Positions 10,793 to 22,763 of a stretch of DNA of 64,000 nt are shown piece by piece. Positions within the stretch are counted from its first letter, which is position 1, and the number at the start of each line of letters is the position of its first letter. Location of the stretch: contig OY821519.1 of the NCBI GenBank assembly GCA_963682025.1, positions 73,588,314 to 73,652,313 of the forward strand, read 5' to 3'. A program made the position numbers and the translations under genes. The notes beneath the pieces are model-generated. The model had not been told where the DNA came from. It searched no databases and saw nothing but the letters and a program-made list of their open reading frames with translations. This DNA comes from Cordilura impudica. Lineage: Eukaryota > Arthropoda > Insecta > Diptera > Scathophagidae.

Positions 10793-13022
10793 ACTGTACA
10801 TATGTTTTCGTATATGTTAAAATGTAAATCAATTAATTTCAAAGTCGAGAGTAAATTAAAAACAGGTTGATAATTCACGGATTTAACAATTTTGAAGAGA
10901 GAGAAAAAACACAAAAATAAGAAGAGAGTCTTATGTGCACTAATGATAACTTGAAAAATTAGTTCAAAAGCAGTTCCTGTCAAAATCAACTGAAAAGAAA
11001 AATAATCAACAAAAAATCTCACTAAATAATGAAATAAAGACTCAAAATTTGTTTATTCTTCTTTTCATATGCAAATTAAAATTTTATTTATTTTTTCAAT
11101 TCATTGTTTTATTTTTTTTTTACAAAAAAAAAAATTATAATAAAAAATTACAAACTAATCATAACCAATTAATATAAATAATTAAAAGTTAAATACATTT
11201 TCAAAATAATTATAATAGTTTCTTTTTTAAAAAATAACTTAAACAAAATTAAAGAAAATTAATGTCTTAGTGTGTTTGAGAAAATTAGAAGAAGAAAAAA
11301 AAATAGTAAGGTTTTTAATAAATAACAGCTTAGATTAACATTAGGAGAGAAATCTTTCAAGAAAAGAGAGCATTAAGGGTAGAAAACTTAACATTTAGAA
11401 AATGAATTCAATAAAACGAAAAAAAAATAAAATAAATGAAAATTAATAAAAAAAATAACAGCTTCATTTTTGTTTAAAGAAAAACAGTTAACAATTATAG
11501 GAGCGATTTGAACTAAAACTACATAAAGATAAGTTTTGAATATAAATAACAACAAAAAAAAACTTGGAATGGGTTTTAAAAATGTTTTAAAATTTTTTAA
11601 AAAAATTTACTAAAAGAAATTATTTAAAACAAAAAAAAAAAAAAAATTATTCATTTAATGAAATAAAAATATAGAAAAATCAACAAAACAAAAATGAATA
11701 AGAAATTATTAAGAAAATTTTAGAAATTTTTATTAAAAATAATTTTTTGAAATTTAAATACAAAGGAAAATACAATTAAATTTAAGTTTGAGCCCTAGGG
11801 AGAATTCTTGGTTTGTGTGTGTGTGTGTGTGTCTTTTTTGTAGTTGCTTTTAAAATTAATTAATTTAAAAAAATAAATAAATAATAAATTTAAAACTAAT
11901 GGTCTGCTTGTTTTGCTTTAACTTAAAATAAATTTATAAAAATTAACAAAACTTAAAATTAAATGTTAATTAAATTTAAAAAAAAATGTCTAAAAACTAA
12001 CAAATGCTTTAGTAGTTTATAAAGAAAAAGATTAATACTATTTTTGTATTTAAAATTAAACAAAAGTGAAAAATTAACCAAACAAATTATTAAATTTGTT
12101 TTATGTTTAAAATCACTGAAAAAAATATTATTAGGACAGGCTCTTAGTTAAACTAATAACAAACTATGAGGGTTAAAACAATTTTTTTTTAAACAATAAC
12201 TTTCAATGAAGAACAAATAAAGTGTTGTCCCAAAAGAAAAGCTTTTCTTCAAGCTTTAAGCTTTATTTTTGTTAAAGTTGACAAACATAAAAAATGATTA
12301 ACTTTTCCCCAAAACAAAGCTTATAAAACTGAAAAGCTTTTATTAAAACTTTAAGCTTTAAATTTTATAGCTGAAAAAAGCCATAAATTATTGTATAATA
12401 ATTTTCAAATTAATAACAAAAATCTTTATAATTAAATTCATAAAAATCAAGATCTATAAGTTTATTATGAAGATTCCTTGATGTAATTGTAAAATAAAAA
12501 AAAGCTTTTGAGGTTAATAATATCAAAAGCTTTAGTTTATAAGAAAATCTTTAAGATCTAAATTTTCTTTACAAGTTGAGATTTTAATTACAAAAAGCTT
12601 GTGCTACTTTTCCATAATTGTTTTAACTAATTCAAGTATGTTTGTTTTCTTTTTTTTTAGGGAAAGAGGGGCGGGTGTTAGTATAAGTATAATTTGTTTA
12701 AACTTAGACTCAGTCTTGGCAGAGAGATTATCATTTCGATTTATCTTTATAAAGATATTAATAAAAATCCTAATTATTTTTAAAACACTATAGCTACTCT
12801 TCGATGATTTCAAATTATAACTATTTCTTTAATTAATATTTAGAAAAAAAATTCTAACTAATGTGGCAAGTTTTGAGGCTGCTTTTTTTTTGCAATAAAT
12901 CTCATGATTTATATATATAAATATATTTTTCTTCTTGTAACTTAATATCATTTTAAGGAGTAAAAGCTTTCTCTTAGACGAAAGCTTTGTGAGTTAACAT
13001 ACCAAAAGCTATGAGCGCTTAA
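10793..13022. other. Non-repetitive AT-rich DNA downstream of klu, probably including its 3' UTR
   Basis: No mobile-element family of this window is found here, unlike the DNA on either side. On the minus strand it follows the klu stop codon. An AATAAA poly(A)-signal candidate on the minus strand lies at 12461-12466; others occur by chance in such AT-rich DNA. A (GT)n run is at about 11813-11832. The length of the 3' UTR cannot be read from sequence alone. Confidence 0.45.
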
Positions 13023-15209
13023 CTAGGCACTCTCTGTTTTCACTACTATCGGCATTGTAGCACCAGCCATTGAATGATTGAGAGGAGAATTCCTTGTATA
13101 ATCTTCGGTTTTTAACAGCATGGGAATATTCATTTTCATATCAGTCAAAATGGGTACGTTCGACTTATTATCAGCACCCTGATGTTGCCCGGCCCCACCC
13201 TGTCTCTGTTGTTGCGATTCATAGCGGGTATGAGTGCGCATGTGTCTGGTTATCATGTCACGTCTACAGGCCGCATACGGACATTGTGGACATTTGTATG
13301 GTTTCTCTCCAGTGTGTGTACGCTGATGTGTTGACAAATGATCGGAACGTGAAAACACTTGTCCGCATACTTTGCACGTGTACGGCTTGACGCCAGTGTG
13401 CAGTCGCATGTGACGTGTCAGCATATCCGAACGTGCAAACGAACGATTACATACCTCACACGAATAGGCTTTGGCTATATCGCTGGAGGCATTTCGCGAC
13501 TTGTGTCGTGATGCCATATGCTTGGCTAAACGATCGTGTAACGAAAACATTTGACCACATACCGGACAAACGTAGGCAACATCCGAACCGGGTGGCATTT
13601 CTTCGACCACTGGAGAGACATCGAGATTATAGCGCCAGGCCACGGACTCTTTAGTGGTGGGCGAAGCAACATCGCCTTTAACGACGGGTACTCCCACTGT
13701 GCCGGAAGGATGGTGATGATGTAGGGGATGCATCGGCATTTCCATTTTAATCATGGCAGCCGCATGAGCATGAGCTGCAGCAGCCGCTGCATGGGACATA
13801 TTACCATAAGGGGAAGCAGGTGCTGAAGATATGGTAGTAGCGGCAGAAGAATTGGTATTTGAATTACTAATGCTGGGGTTGTTGCTAGGCGATAAAGCGG
13901 CTGAGATCGGTTGTTGACTGGGCGGCAACATCATTGTGGTGGCAGGTAGAGGCGAAGGTGATTTATATTTCTTTAAATTTGTAGCTCCACCTCCTCCTCC
14001 GCCTCCTACTGTTCCTCCTCCTCCGGACTGAGACATCAACTCTCCCGTTGGCGTATTGCCACCGCTACGTACAGACAAATCTAATGGTCTGTCCTGAGGA
14101 GGAGGCATTATAGCTGGATCCGATGTATTGGCTGCAGTAGTTTCACTAATCGATGTTTCACTTCGTGGCGGTGAAGGTAAAGACATGGCCGCATTGTGAG
14201 GCGGTGATATGCAGCCAACTGCGACCGCTGATGTAAATTCAGCCTGCTGTTGATGATGATGTTGAGATCTTTCCAATTTGAATTCTTTGATTTCTTTTGC
14301 AGTGGGAGAAACCTCATCCATTTGTGATGAGGCTATCGAGGAGGGTGTATGTTGCAATGGCGAACTATAAAGATCCTGTCGCCGTCGGAATACTTCATTT
14401 AAATATTTGGTATGCAAATAATAACCAAACAATGGTGAGGGTATGGGAAAATAACGATCATAGGGACTTGTCAGATGCGACTCAGTCTTGATATCCACCG
14501 TTAACGGATTTTGAGGTTCCTCGGTTTTAATAAATTTGGACGCAGGTAATGAAATATCCATAATATTGTTGTTATTGTTGTTTGTAACCGGACTCATGCT
14601 AATTCTAGGACTGCCCTCAGTATCACCAATAGACATTTCTTCTAAAGACTCTTCCTCCTCTTCTTCATCCCCACTACAACTCGATCGTTGGTGCGAGGTT
14701 GTTTTAATCGTATTATTATTGTTAGCCTCTTTAGTCGTCGTCCCATCAGATTTCTCCGAATCCTGATCATCATTATCTACATCCATACTGCTATTAATGC
14801 TATTGTTGTTGTTGTGTAATTTATCTAATACGGCCGACAAACGTTTACGTTTCCTTTGTTTCCACGGCAAAGTGCCGTAGTTGTTGTTGTTGTTGTTGTT
14901 GTTGTTGTTACTCTCCTTATCATGTTCCAACGTTGCATTGTTATTTTGTTCATTTGCATGGGCGGCTGCCACAGCTGCAGCTGCGGCTGCCTGTTGTTGC
15001 AGTTGCAATGCCAAGGGCAAATTGTGTGGCAAACCATAAGGCAGGTGACTGTAGGGTGGATAATGATGTTGTTGTTGATGCTGCTGCTGTTGCTGTTGAT
15101 GATGTGCTAACTGCTGTTGATGATAATTCTGTAGCTGCTGCTGTTGATGGTGATGGTGATGAGATGCTGCATGATGCCCCATGGGGTCAGTACCTTCTGC
15201 CATAGTCAT
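13023..15209 (-). CDS. klu: Klumpfuss-like C2H2 zinc-finger transcription factor (EGR/WT1 group)
   Basis: A 728-residue nuclear DNA-binding protein in one uninterrupted frame, from ATG at 15207-15209 to TAG at 13023. Four C2H2 fingers fill residues 548-660, with Cys/His at 548/551/564/569, 584/587/600/604, 612/615/628/632 and 640/643/656/660. The last three are tightly linked (TGVKPY, TGEKPY) and carry the EGR-type RSDMLTRH and RSDHLSTH helices; the first is set apart by a 12-residue linker. The N-terminal half is mostly His/Gln, Ala and Asn tracts, with an acidic run near 185. Between them is a non-repetitive block at 250-278 (YDRYFPIPSPLFGYYLHTKY onward). PLDLS at 375-379 fits a CtBP-corepressor motif. 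In Drosophila, klu acts in neuroblast identity, sensory-organ and leg development. The fingers identify the family well; the exact symbol is from recognition. Extra 5' exons may exist but are not visible. Confidence 0.88.
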   Translation of the reverse strand: MTMAEGTDPMGHHAASHHHHHQQQQLQNYHQQQLAHHQQQQQQHQQQHHYPPYSHLPYGLPHNLPLALQLQQQAAAAAAVAAAHANEQNNNATLEHDKESNNNNNNNNNNYGTLPWKQRKRKRLSAVLDKLHNNNNSINSSMDVDNDDQDSEKSDGTTTKEANNNNTIKTTSHQRSSCSGDEEEEEESLEEMSIGDTEGSPRISMSPVTNNNNNNIMDISLPASKFIKTEEPQNPLTVDIKTESHLTSPYDRYFPIPSPLFGYYLHTKYLNEVFRRRQDLYSSPLQHTPSSIASSQMDEVSPTAKEIKEFKLERSQHHHQQQAEFTSAVAVGCISPPHNAAMSLPSPPRSETSISETTAANTSDPAIMPPPQDRPLDLSVRSGGNTPTGELMSQSGGGGTVGGGGGGGATNLKKYKSPSPLPATTMMLPPSQQPISAALSPSNNPSISNSNTNSSAATTISSAPASPYGNMSHAAAAAAHAHAAAMIKMEMPMHPLHHHHPSGTVGVPVVKGDVASPTTKESVAWRYNLDVSPVVEEMPPGSDVAYVCPVCGQMFSLHDRLAKHMASRHKSRNASSDIAKAYSCEVCNRSFARSDMLTRHMRLHTGVKPYTCKVCGQVFSRSDHLSTHQRTHTGEKPYKCPQCPYAACRRDMITRHMRTHTRYESQQQRQGGAGQHQGADNKSNVPILTDMKMNIPMLLKTEDYTRNSPLNHSMAGATMPIVVKTESA

Positions 15210-15701
15210 TAGGTCACAATTTTTAATACAACTTTTTTAAGGGGATGATGAGTGTTATACCAAAAAACAAACCAATTTATGCTAAATGTTTTTGGGGTTG
15301 CAGATCGATGTCGACTTAAACTGGGCGATTTTTTGGAAAACTGAAATGAAAAAGAAAATAATAAAAAAAAATTAATAAAAATTGTTTCTTATTTAAAGAA
15401 ACTATCAAAAAAAAATTTTTATGAATTGTGAGAAACAAATTTACTTGAAATATTTATATTTTAGAGTATTTAAATTATTCGGATTTCTTTTGGTTTGAAT
15501 CGAGTAAAAGATTTAAGCTATTAAAATAAAAAATGAACGAAACAATATATAATTTTTTTGAGTAAATGGAATATTTTAAAGATTTTTTATTATATATCAT
15601 GAAGAAATATATATATGAGTGTAGATTCAATTACTTAATTTAATTAATGTTAGGCTCGTTACTCCAGAAAAATTAAATTGTTTTAAAAAAAATTATATAA
15701 A
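15210..15701. other. Upstream flank of klu, probably 5' UTR or intron
   Basis: AT-rich and free of the mobile families found elsewhere. It lies immediately upstream of the klu start codon on the minus strand. No promoter element or splice site could be assigned with confidence. Confidence 0.35.
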
Positions 15702-18700
15702 AACAAGTAAGAGTGTTAAATTCGGCTGTGCCGAATCTTTGATACCCTCCACCTCGGTTTGAGTATTGATAATAAATGTAAACAAAATATTGAAAAAAGT
15801 AAACAATTTGTTAAACTTAATACCAAATTATTTCAGCAAATTCTTTGGGTTGGTTTTCGTCTTTTCTATTATTTCGGATTTATTTCGGTATTTGCTTTTT
15901 GGTCATCGTGGTTGCTGATTGGCATGGTTTAGGTTATATACCTATATGCATGCGTATCCGGTTATATGACATAACTTCTCGTTTAATTTAGTTTTTGCTA
16001 ATTAAATAGCTCGCCCTAACCTCCATTGCAAAGGTAATGGTTGTATAGGGTGGCTATATGCATTAAATCGTGCTAATTGGAGATGGCTGTATAGTTTCTT
16101 TTAACTGGCCAAATATTTCTTCATTGCGGCCATATAGGTCGGATGGAGTAACAAAATAACAACCAAAAAAAAAAAACTCTCTCAACTTTTTTTTATTAAA
16201 ATATTGTCATATTTGGAAAACATAGAGAATAAATTTATAATAATAAATATTCAAATTAGGGGTGCCAAATGCAAAAAACCAAATGTCCCAAACATTTTAA
16301 ATAAACTAATTTGTTCTCTTTATTTTCTGAAAAACTACAAATTTTCATCCAAAAAAAATTGTGAAAATTTATGTATAAAAAATAACATTCTCATCAACTT
16401 GCGTTTATTTATGTAGCAGTTTTTATGTTCGCAATTCTTAAATATCATTGACGTTTTCTAAAATTCATTGAATTTAAATTAATGTTTTCTGTAGTGTGAT
16501 TCTGTAAATTTCAACGATCCGACAATCGCAAAATATATCGACAGCTATTGTTGTTTGCACTAAGGATTAAGTGATTCACTAAGTACATACATACATCTTA
16601 ACGACAGTCGACAAATCTATTTTTCTATTTATTTAAATTGTGAACGAGTGGCATCTCTGTCAAAATAAGCGAAAAACACAAAGAAGAACAGAAAAAAAAC
16701 AAATTACTTCATATTTGACAGGATGATTGTTTGTTTATGTTTAATATCTATATTTTTTTCCTAATATTTCTGTGTGTTTATTTGAAAATGAAATAATGAA
16801 TTGAATATGCTATTTAATTTTTTTATTTATATAAAAAAGTTTTTTAATAGAAGCAAAATATTTTCTCTATTTTTTTATTTTTATTTATGTATGACGACAC
16901 TTCAACCTAAAAATTTAAGTTTTTATCGATTGAATAAACAACACAAAAATGGTTGTCGTTTAGATAACAACAACAACTGAGTTTAACAATAGCGAATATC
17001 GTTTACAAATTTTACTGATAATTTTGCTATTTTCTTTTTTTTAACGATTCGAATATCGTTAAAAGAAGTTACTGAATCGCGGTACTGAAAAGCTAGTAAT
17101 TTCTCCTGAATGTCAATATTTTTTTTAAATGTAAAAATTTTCGAAATGTAACGTAGGTAATTGGTGTTTTTTTTTGGAATTTCAATTTGTGTTTAACGAA
17201 TAAAATTTATATGTTAAAGATGCAATTGATGTCTTCTAAATTTAAAATCATAATTTCCGACGTTTTGATATGATTTTATGAAATTCAATTAATTGTAATT
17301 TATAATTGGAAATTTTTAATTCCAGTTTTTAAAATTGATATTTTCTTAAATTTGAATGGAAAATTTAAAAAGTGCAATTTTGTATTTATGTGAATAAAAA
17401 TGCTTTAGTAATTATAAACAATTTTTAAAAATTAGATGTAATCGCAATCGGATGTTTTGTAGGTAAGGCAGAATAATAATTCTATATAACTATGTAGAAC
17501 TGTTTTGAAAGCAAAAAACTCATTGATGAACTTGGTAACTCTATTTTGTAAAGACAACAAAAAGTTAATATGCCAATATTATGTATGTTCATAATTGTAA
17601 AAGAATAATGAAAAAACGTATGAAATAAAAGACCAGCCCGTGTATACTCTTAACATTGTTCTGTATGGTATCTTGTTGAAAATATTAACATTTATGTTAA
17701 AATAAAAATAACTATTGCAAAGCTAATTAGAACAAACAAAAATTGTGGCGCCATCTATTGTGGTATAGTCACGCTGAGCAAAATGAAGTGACGCTCTGTT
17801 AATGCAAAAGAAATGTATTTTCCCCACAATAAAATATTGCAAAATTTTATGTAAATAAAATAATATACCGATTTATTTATAATATGCAGTTATTATGGAT
17901 ATACATACATATAAAGAATATATGTATATTATTTGTATTATTTAATACGATTATGTATGCATATGTAAATATTACACACAAAAAATACAACATCAAACGT
18001 TATTTTGTGTTTTCTCTTTAAATAAATTTATACATAAAACTTTTTTTTGCTAAATTTACATTGTTTTTTTCTTATTAATAACTAGGTATTTTAGCATTAT
18101 TTGCTTTAGATGTTGGTGAATTTTTACTCTCTTTATATAAACTCGTAGTGTCTGCTTGTCGAAAAAATTTTGGATCGATTTTAACCCCTTTCCCGTTACC
18201 CGTTCGATCTGAAATTTTGCAAGCAGGCTCGTGGTAATAACAGAAATGATCCGACAAATTTTTTAAGTGATGCCAAAACAATGGAAACTTTTAAATTTTT
18301 CTACCAGAGTTAATAAAAAAAATGTACAAAGGGTTAGTTTTTATTATATTATTACCACAACGACCACAAAAACAACAAGTCCAGCTATGACAACAACACA
18401 ACATTTAGAATAACAACAAGAACAATATAGAAACATCATATTTTTAATTTTTTTTTAAAATTTTTCAGAGTTTTCCCTGGACCTGCTCCACCGATTTTAA
18501 CGATTTTTGAAACAGAAATCTTTCCGTGAATTTGGTGAATCATACTCACTAAAAATGATCACCCTAGCTGCCCTATTGACGGCGTGACGACAAAAACAAC
18601 ATAGAAAATTATATTTTTTCAAGACTTTTTTTAGTTCTTCATTCAAATCTCGGGCCCTAATCGCCCGATTTGGACGATTTTAAACAAAAAACTTTTCAGG

Positions 18701-18927
18701 ATAATAATGAATCATTTTTTATATCAGCGATTACCCTAGCTGCCCGATTGATGCCGCCATCGTAATTTCCACAGACGGACAGACGGACATCGCTATATCA
18801 ACTCCGGTTGTTATAAGGATCACAAATCTATATATTTTATGGGGTCCAAAATTTTTTTTCTAATTATTACAAACGGAATGACAAACTTATATATACCCTC
18901 TGCACACTGGAGTGGAGGGTATAAAAA
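15702..18927 (-). mobile_element. HINE-B copy (-), enlarged by internal DNA including repeat C
   Basis: Read on the minus strand, the 5' end is at about 18927 (TATACCCTCCACTCCAGTGT) and is followed by GTCCGTCTGTCCGTCTGTGG. The 3' end at 15702 has GGTATCAAAGATTCGG, a GCC/GGC hairpin and CTCTTACTTGTT. Repeat C occupies 16489-17087. The remainder, about 2.6 kb, is longer than the 0.47-0.7 kb copies at 51594 and 27162. It therefore either holds further insertions I do not recognise or represents a longer form. This is the element nearest to klu. Confidence 0.65.
16489..17087 (+). mobile_element. Repeat C: 0.6-kb TIR element
   Basis: Begins GTAGTGTGATTCTGTAAATT, then AACGATCCGACAATCG. It ends ATCGTTAAAAGAAGTTACTG, then AATCGCGGTACTG, which is the start in reverse complement with mismatches. 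A second copy is at 43731-45693 with TIR consensus CAGTAGNGCGATT. Internal landmarks shared by both are TTTCTATTTATTTAAATT and GAATTGAATATGCTA. No open frame, so it is non-autonomous. The target duplication is not clear, so the superfamily is undecided. Confidence 0.65.
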
Positions 18928-19751
18928 AGGAATATTGTCCAACGATTTAAAAAAAATTTGAAATGATAATTATTTCTGCAAAATACTTCAAATTTTAAGA
19001 CCACATTTTTTGAAAATATTTTTTAAATATTATTTATCGGCATAAATTTATTTAAATTATTTGTTATTTTCCATAAGTCATTTTGTAATTATTCGAGTAA
19101 TTATTTATTCAAATCCCTCGATTAATCGCATGAAGCTGGTTCGAAAAGCTATCCTGGTTAGCAAAAATTTTTTAAATTTTTTTACGAATATCAAAATTGG
19201 CTTAGCATAAAGAAATTATACATTAAAAACTTCCCAAATTATGAAAATAATTTTTCTGGATCGTTAAAAAATCGTCCGCACCGAGTGCAATTAAGTTTCT
19301 ATTGTTTCCACCAGTGCCTACTTACAATCGTTATAAAAAAAAGGATTTATATGCTCACAGCTAAGCCCTCAGGATGTATGAGACTTCCAGCAAGCTTTTT
19401 ACAATACCAGTAATAAGATTAAACAAGATCATTTTATTTTGAAAAATACATCTCAGAAAACTCCAGTAAAACGTAGAGTTCGCAAAAATTATGAGAGACA
19501 ACTGAGCCATGAACAAAGAGCTAGCTCTATAACTATCAAATATTTAAAAAAAAATCGCTTTAAGGGTATGTTACAAGTGTGTTTGAAAGCATTTCTTGGT
19601 ATACTAACTAAATATATCTAAATTTCGTGTGCAAAATATAGGTAAAACCTAGTTTTTGGATCAGAAGTCCACAAAAGAACGAAGAGAAGGTGATTGAATA
19701 TCACAGAAATTTAAATTTGAACTTTTCAAATATGAATTATTTGGTTTTTAT

Positions 19752-20126
19752 TTATATATATTAATACTTGAAGGTAAATTTTTAGTTCCCTTTTTAAGCA
19801 ATATGCTCCCGCGGAGGAGTGTGAAAATTGGCATAGTTATAGCTCCTTTGGAGGAGAAGGTGAGAATGATAAAATTTATGTTGCATCTGTTTTAAAAAAT
19901 ATATTAAATAAAATAAAATAAAATATTTATAATAATTCGTTACACTCTGTTAATGCGAATGATTTAAATTATATATCAGATGCTCTGGTTGAATTCTGAA
20001 TTGCTAAAATCGATAAGCATACCCTTAGGCTCATTTAGATATTCATAAATTTTTTATACATATACATAGATTGAAAAAACATTTCCTAGAATTTGCACTC
20101 AAATTTCGAGTGCTGGGCTATACTAG
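19752..20126 (+). mobile_element. Mini-Helitron
   Basis: Ends with the hairpin GCACTCAAATTTCGAGTGC followed by TGGGCTATACTAG and T, matching the Helitron rule of a 3' hairpin about ten bases before CTRR. It is the same subtype as 53614-54022 (shared GTGTGAAAATTGGCAT, TGGAGGAGAAG, ATAATTCGTTACAC). The expected TC at the start is mutated to TT, so the 5' limit is taken by alignment. Non-coding. Confidence 0.75.
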
Positions 20127-20361
20127 TCCAATTAGTTGCACCTAATTTTCTTACTTTGTTTTTGGCTTATTTTGGTAAAAGGTTGTATATTTTTTTTATA
20201 AGTTTATGGAATTTGGAATGATTAGCATCGTAATATTTTTTTATTCTGTTTTATTTGAGTTATTCTAGAAATACTGTTTGGTGTAGGAGATTTTTAATAT
20301 CCTAGACAGGACGTACATATTAGTTTGCCATTCCATTTATAACACATCGAAAAGTATATAT

Positions 20362-20606
20362 CTCTGGTTACAAGAGATAACCGCCTAAGTCGACTTAAGA
20401 ACGATTTGAGTTAAGTATGCTACCATGTTCTACTAAAAGCGTTTTTTTTTCATGAAATCCTCATTCCTCTAACACTGTTTATTAAAAAGTTATTAATGAA
20501 AGCATACCGACCAAAGTCGTAATGAAGCCCCATTACATTTATATAAAAAGTTATTTTTCTCGAAAGCATGATTTTCGACTTAGGCGGTTAATGCTTTTGA
20601 CCACAG
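20362..20606. mobile_element. 245-bp MITE with about 31-bp inverted ends
   Basis: Left end CTCTGGTTACAAGAGATAAC then CGCCTAAGTCG; right end CGACTTAGGCGGTTA then ATGCTTTTGACCACAG, its reverse complement with a few changes. The innermost 15 bases (TAACCGCCTAAGTCG) match perfectly. ATATAT flanks both sides, possibly a target duplication, although the site is itself an AT run. It interrupts the HINE-B sequence, which resumes correctly after 20606. Non-coding. Confidence 0.75.
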
Positions 20607-20809
20607 ATATATGCTTGATCCTTGTAACACCTCTAGGCGATATAGCGTTTTCCGTCTGTCTACTGTAATTACGCTCATTTACCTAACAGACTGTAAATTT
20701 AAGACAATATTATTTGACATTTTTTCAAACAGTTTTTTATATAAAATGGCGAAACAATTGCGAAACATTGTACCCATTTATGGCCTTAAATGTCGTTATA
20801 TTATATACA

Positions 20810-21187
20810 CTACAAAAAAGATATTTTTCTTGAAAAGTTTTTTTTATTTAAAAAATACGGTTTCTCTAAAAAGTACCATTTAACAGAAGTATCTTTTTTT
20901 CAAGAAGAACATTTTTTTAAAAAAAGTTTCTTCGTCAAAAACGTTCCTTTTCTGAAACTTGAACCTTTTTTTAAAAAAGTAGCTTTTATTAAAATAGAAG
21001 TTTTTTTTTTTTTTAATAAGTAGCTTTTCTTCAAAAAGTACATTTTCTTCAAAAGTAAATTTCTTAATAAAGTACTTTTTATTAAAAAAAAGTACCTTTT
21101 CATAAATAAAGTATATTTTCTTAAGAAAGTAACTTTCCTACAAAAAACTAATTTTTTTAAAATGTACATTTTCCAAAAATAAATTAT
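20810..21187 (+). repeat. T-rich degenerate minisatellite
   Basis: Repeated TTTTTCTTNAAAAAGTANCTT-like units of roughly 20 bases. The tract is cut by the Harbinger-like insertion and resumes at about 22767-22810. It sits where the A/G microsatellite lies in the other full HINE-B copy. Confidence 0.65.
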
Positions 21188-22763
21188 TGCCCTAATTTTG
21201 TAATACGCAACGCCTCACTTCACCTTGCGTTGCCAAAATTTGTATTTTGTAAATCACTGCGTTTATACAAGTGACTGTTCGCGTTGTAACAGCTGATTCT
21301 TGCGTTATTTTCAATACAAGTGTTGTAAAAAGTAAATTTTGTAAAACGCAACGCTAACTTTTTTTATCACTTGAAGTGTCAAGTTAAACGCCTCAATTTT
21401 TCTAGCGTTAGCTTTGAATATTATACAAATAATAATAAAAAGTAAAAAATATTTGATTTTGTTTTTCGTGTTTGGTCAAAAACTACAAAAAGATATGTAA
21501 GTACATAGTTATTATAGAATTTACTATAATATTAAAGGAATTTTTTATTATAGGGCAAAAAAAGAAGCTACAAAATCAGCCCAATTTAAAATGTTAGTGG
21601 CAGAAATGGAGAGGCATCCCGATGTCGCAAGAGGATGCATTAGCTTTGGTAGCAATAAGGCAAATGTGGATAGTGTTTGGGATGCTACTGCAAAAAAATT
21701 GAACACAATAGGGCCACCAACAAGAACAGCATCAAAGTGGAGAAAGGTTTGTTGTCATATTTCCAAAAAATCTGAATGAGTTACCTAAAATGACCTTTTC
21801 CAGGTATGGACTGACTATAAAGGAAGAGTAAAAAAAAAATTTCAACAAACCTAGGAAGCATACGACAAACCGGTGGGGGCCGCCCGAATTAAACGAACTG
21901 ACAGGACTGGACAATGCAGTTGACATTCTAGTAAATACTAGTGTAGCTGCCAACCTGCTGTATTGCCATCTGCCCTTGCATCAAAGAAAACTGCATCAAA
22001 CGAAACTCCAAATACCTCAAAAAGGTCCACTTATTGTGCAAGAAAACGACGACTACAAGCAAAAGAGGAAGGAAAAAAGAAAGTCATAAAGTTGATAGAA
22101 AAACAGACGGAAGAAATGACGAAAATGACGAAAATGACTGCGGCTTTATTAAAATTGGCTGCAGCTATAGAAGCCCAAACGAAAATAATAGAAACTAACA
22201 AAGAAAATACTGCTCAATTTTTTAAAATACATTTAATTTTTTTTAAGTAGGTATTTATTTATGTAAATAAACCTTATTTTATAACAAATTATTTGCTGTT
22301 GAAAGCAAAACATCTCTTTCCAAAACCACGCCTAAATTTTCATTGACTTTTTCTGGCTCATCCATCTGAGGCCATTCATTTTTGTAGAATATACAAATAT
22401 TTTTTTTCTTTCAAGTTTTATTATTTTTTCACAATTAAAAAAGAAATTTCCAAAACAAATAAAAATTTGAATTTGTATTTAAGTAGCATCAGCTGTGTTT
22501 ATTTGTTTACATAAGCACAGCTGATAGGATTGCCAAGCCAAAAATTTGAGGTTTTTTGGTTATATTTTTATTTAATTTTAGTACTGATCAATATGCAGGT
22601 TACCCTAATTACGTAATGAATTGACAAATCAAGTGATGACGTTACAACACAGCGTTTGGGCAACGCAATCTCGTAGTGATTTAAAAAATAATATTTTCTA
22701 AATTTTGCGTTGGCGTTAGCGTTGGCGTGGCGTTCAACGCAAGTGATTTACAAAATTAGGGCA
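21188..22763 (+). mobile_element. PIF/Harbinger-like DNA transposon, 1576 bp
   Basis: The ends TGCCCTAATTTTGTAA and its reverse complement TTTACAAAATTAGGGCA are flanked by a 3-bp TAT direct repeat (21185-21187 and 22764-22766). This fits the 3-bp duplications of Harbinger elements. Subterminal DNA repeats ACGCAACGC-type motifs on both sides. It keeps a Myb/SANT-type gene but no transposase frame, so it is probably a derivative mobilised in trans. Confidence 0.75.
21555..22250 (+). pseudogene. Decayed Myb/SANT-like (zeste-type) protein of the Harbinger-like element
   Basis: Two adjoining segments read as a Myb/SANT-like DNA-binding domain of the kind that Harbinger elements encode beside their transposase. 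It opens with KSAQFKMLVAEMERHPDVAR (from about 21576) and ends with SKWRK at 21745. A probable intron of about 60 bases follows (GTTTGT to TTTCCAG, 21747-21804), then VWTDYKGRVKKK. After that a one-base frame disturbance and stop codons follow, although TGGG and downstream Leu-rich residues persist in other frames. From about 21963 a Lys/Glu-rich C-terminus with coiled-coil character stays open to 22250. In this family the protein helps carry transposase to the nucleus and the ends; this copy cannot be functional as it stands. Confidence 0.6.

Noticed and set aside
13094..15205. Several open frames on the + strand opposite klu, and a short one in another minus frame
   Set aside because: Shadows of the klu coding sequence; they lack independent motifs.
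17744..17760. TGGCGCCATCTATTG, resembling a retrovirus-type primer binding site
   Set aside because: No flanking long terminal repeats or gag/pol sequence; a short chance match.
18075..18281. 68-codon minus-strand frame with fairly complex residues
   Set aside because: Lies within the HINE-B span, and its ACGGGTAACGGGAAAGGGG-type DNA looks like element sequence rather than a gene.
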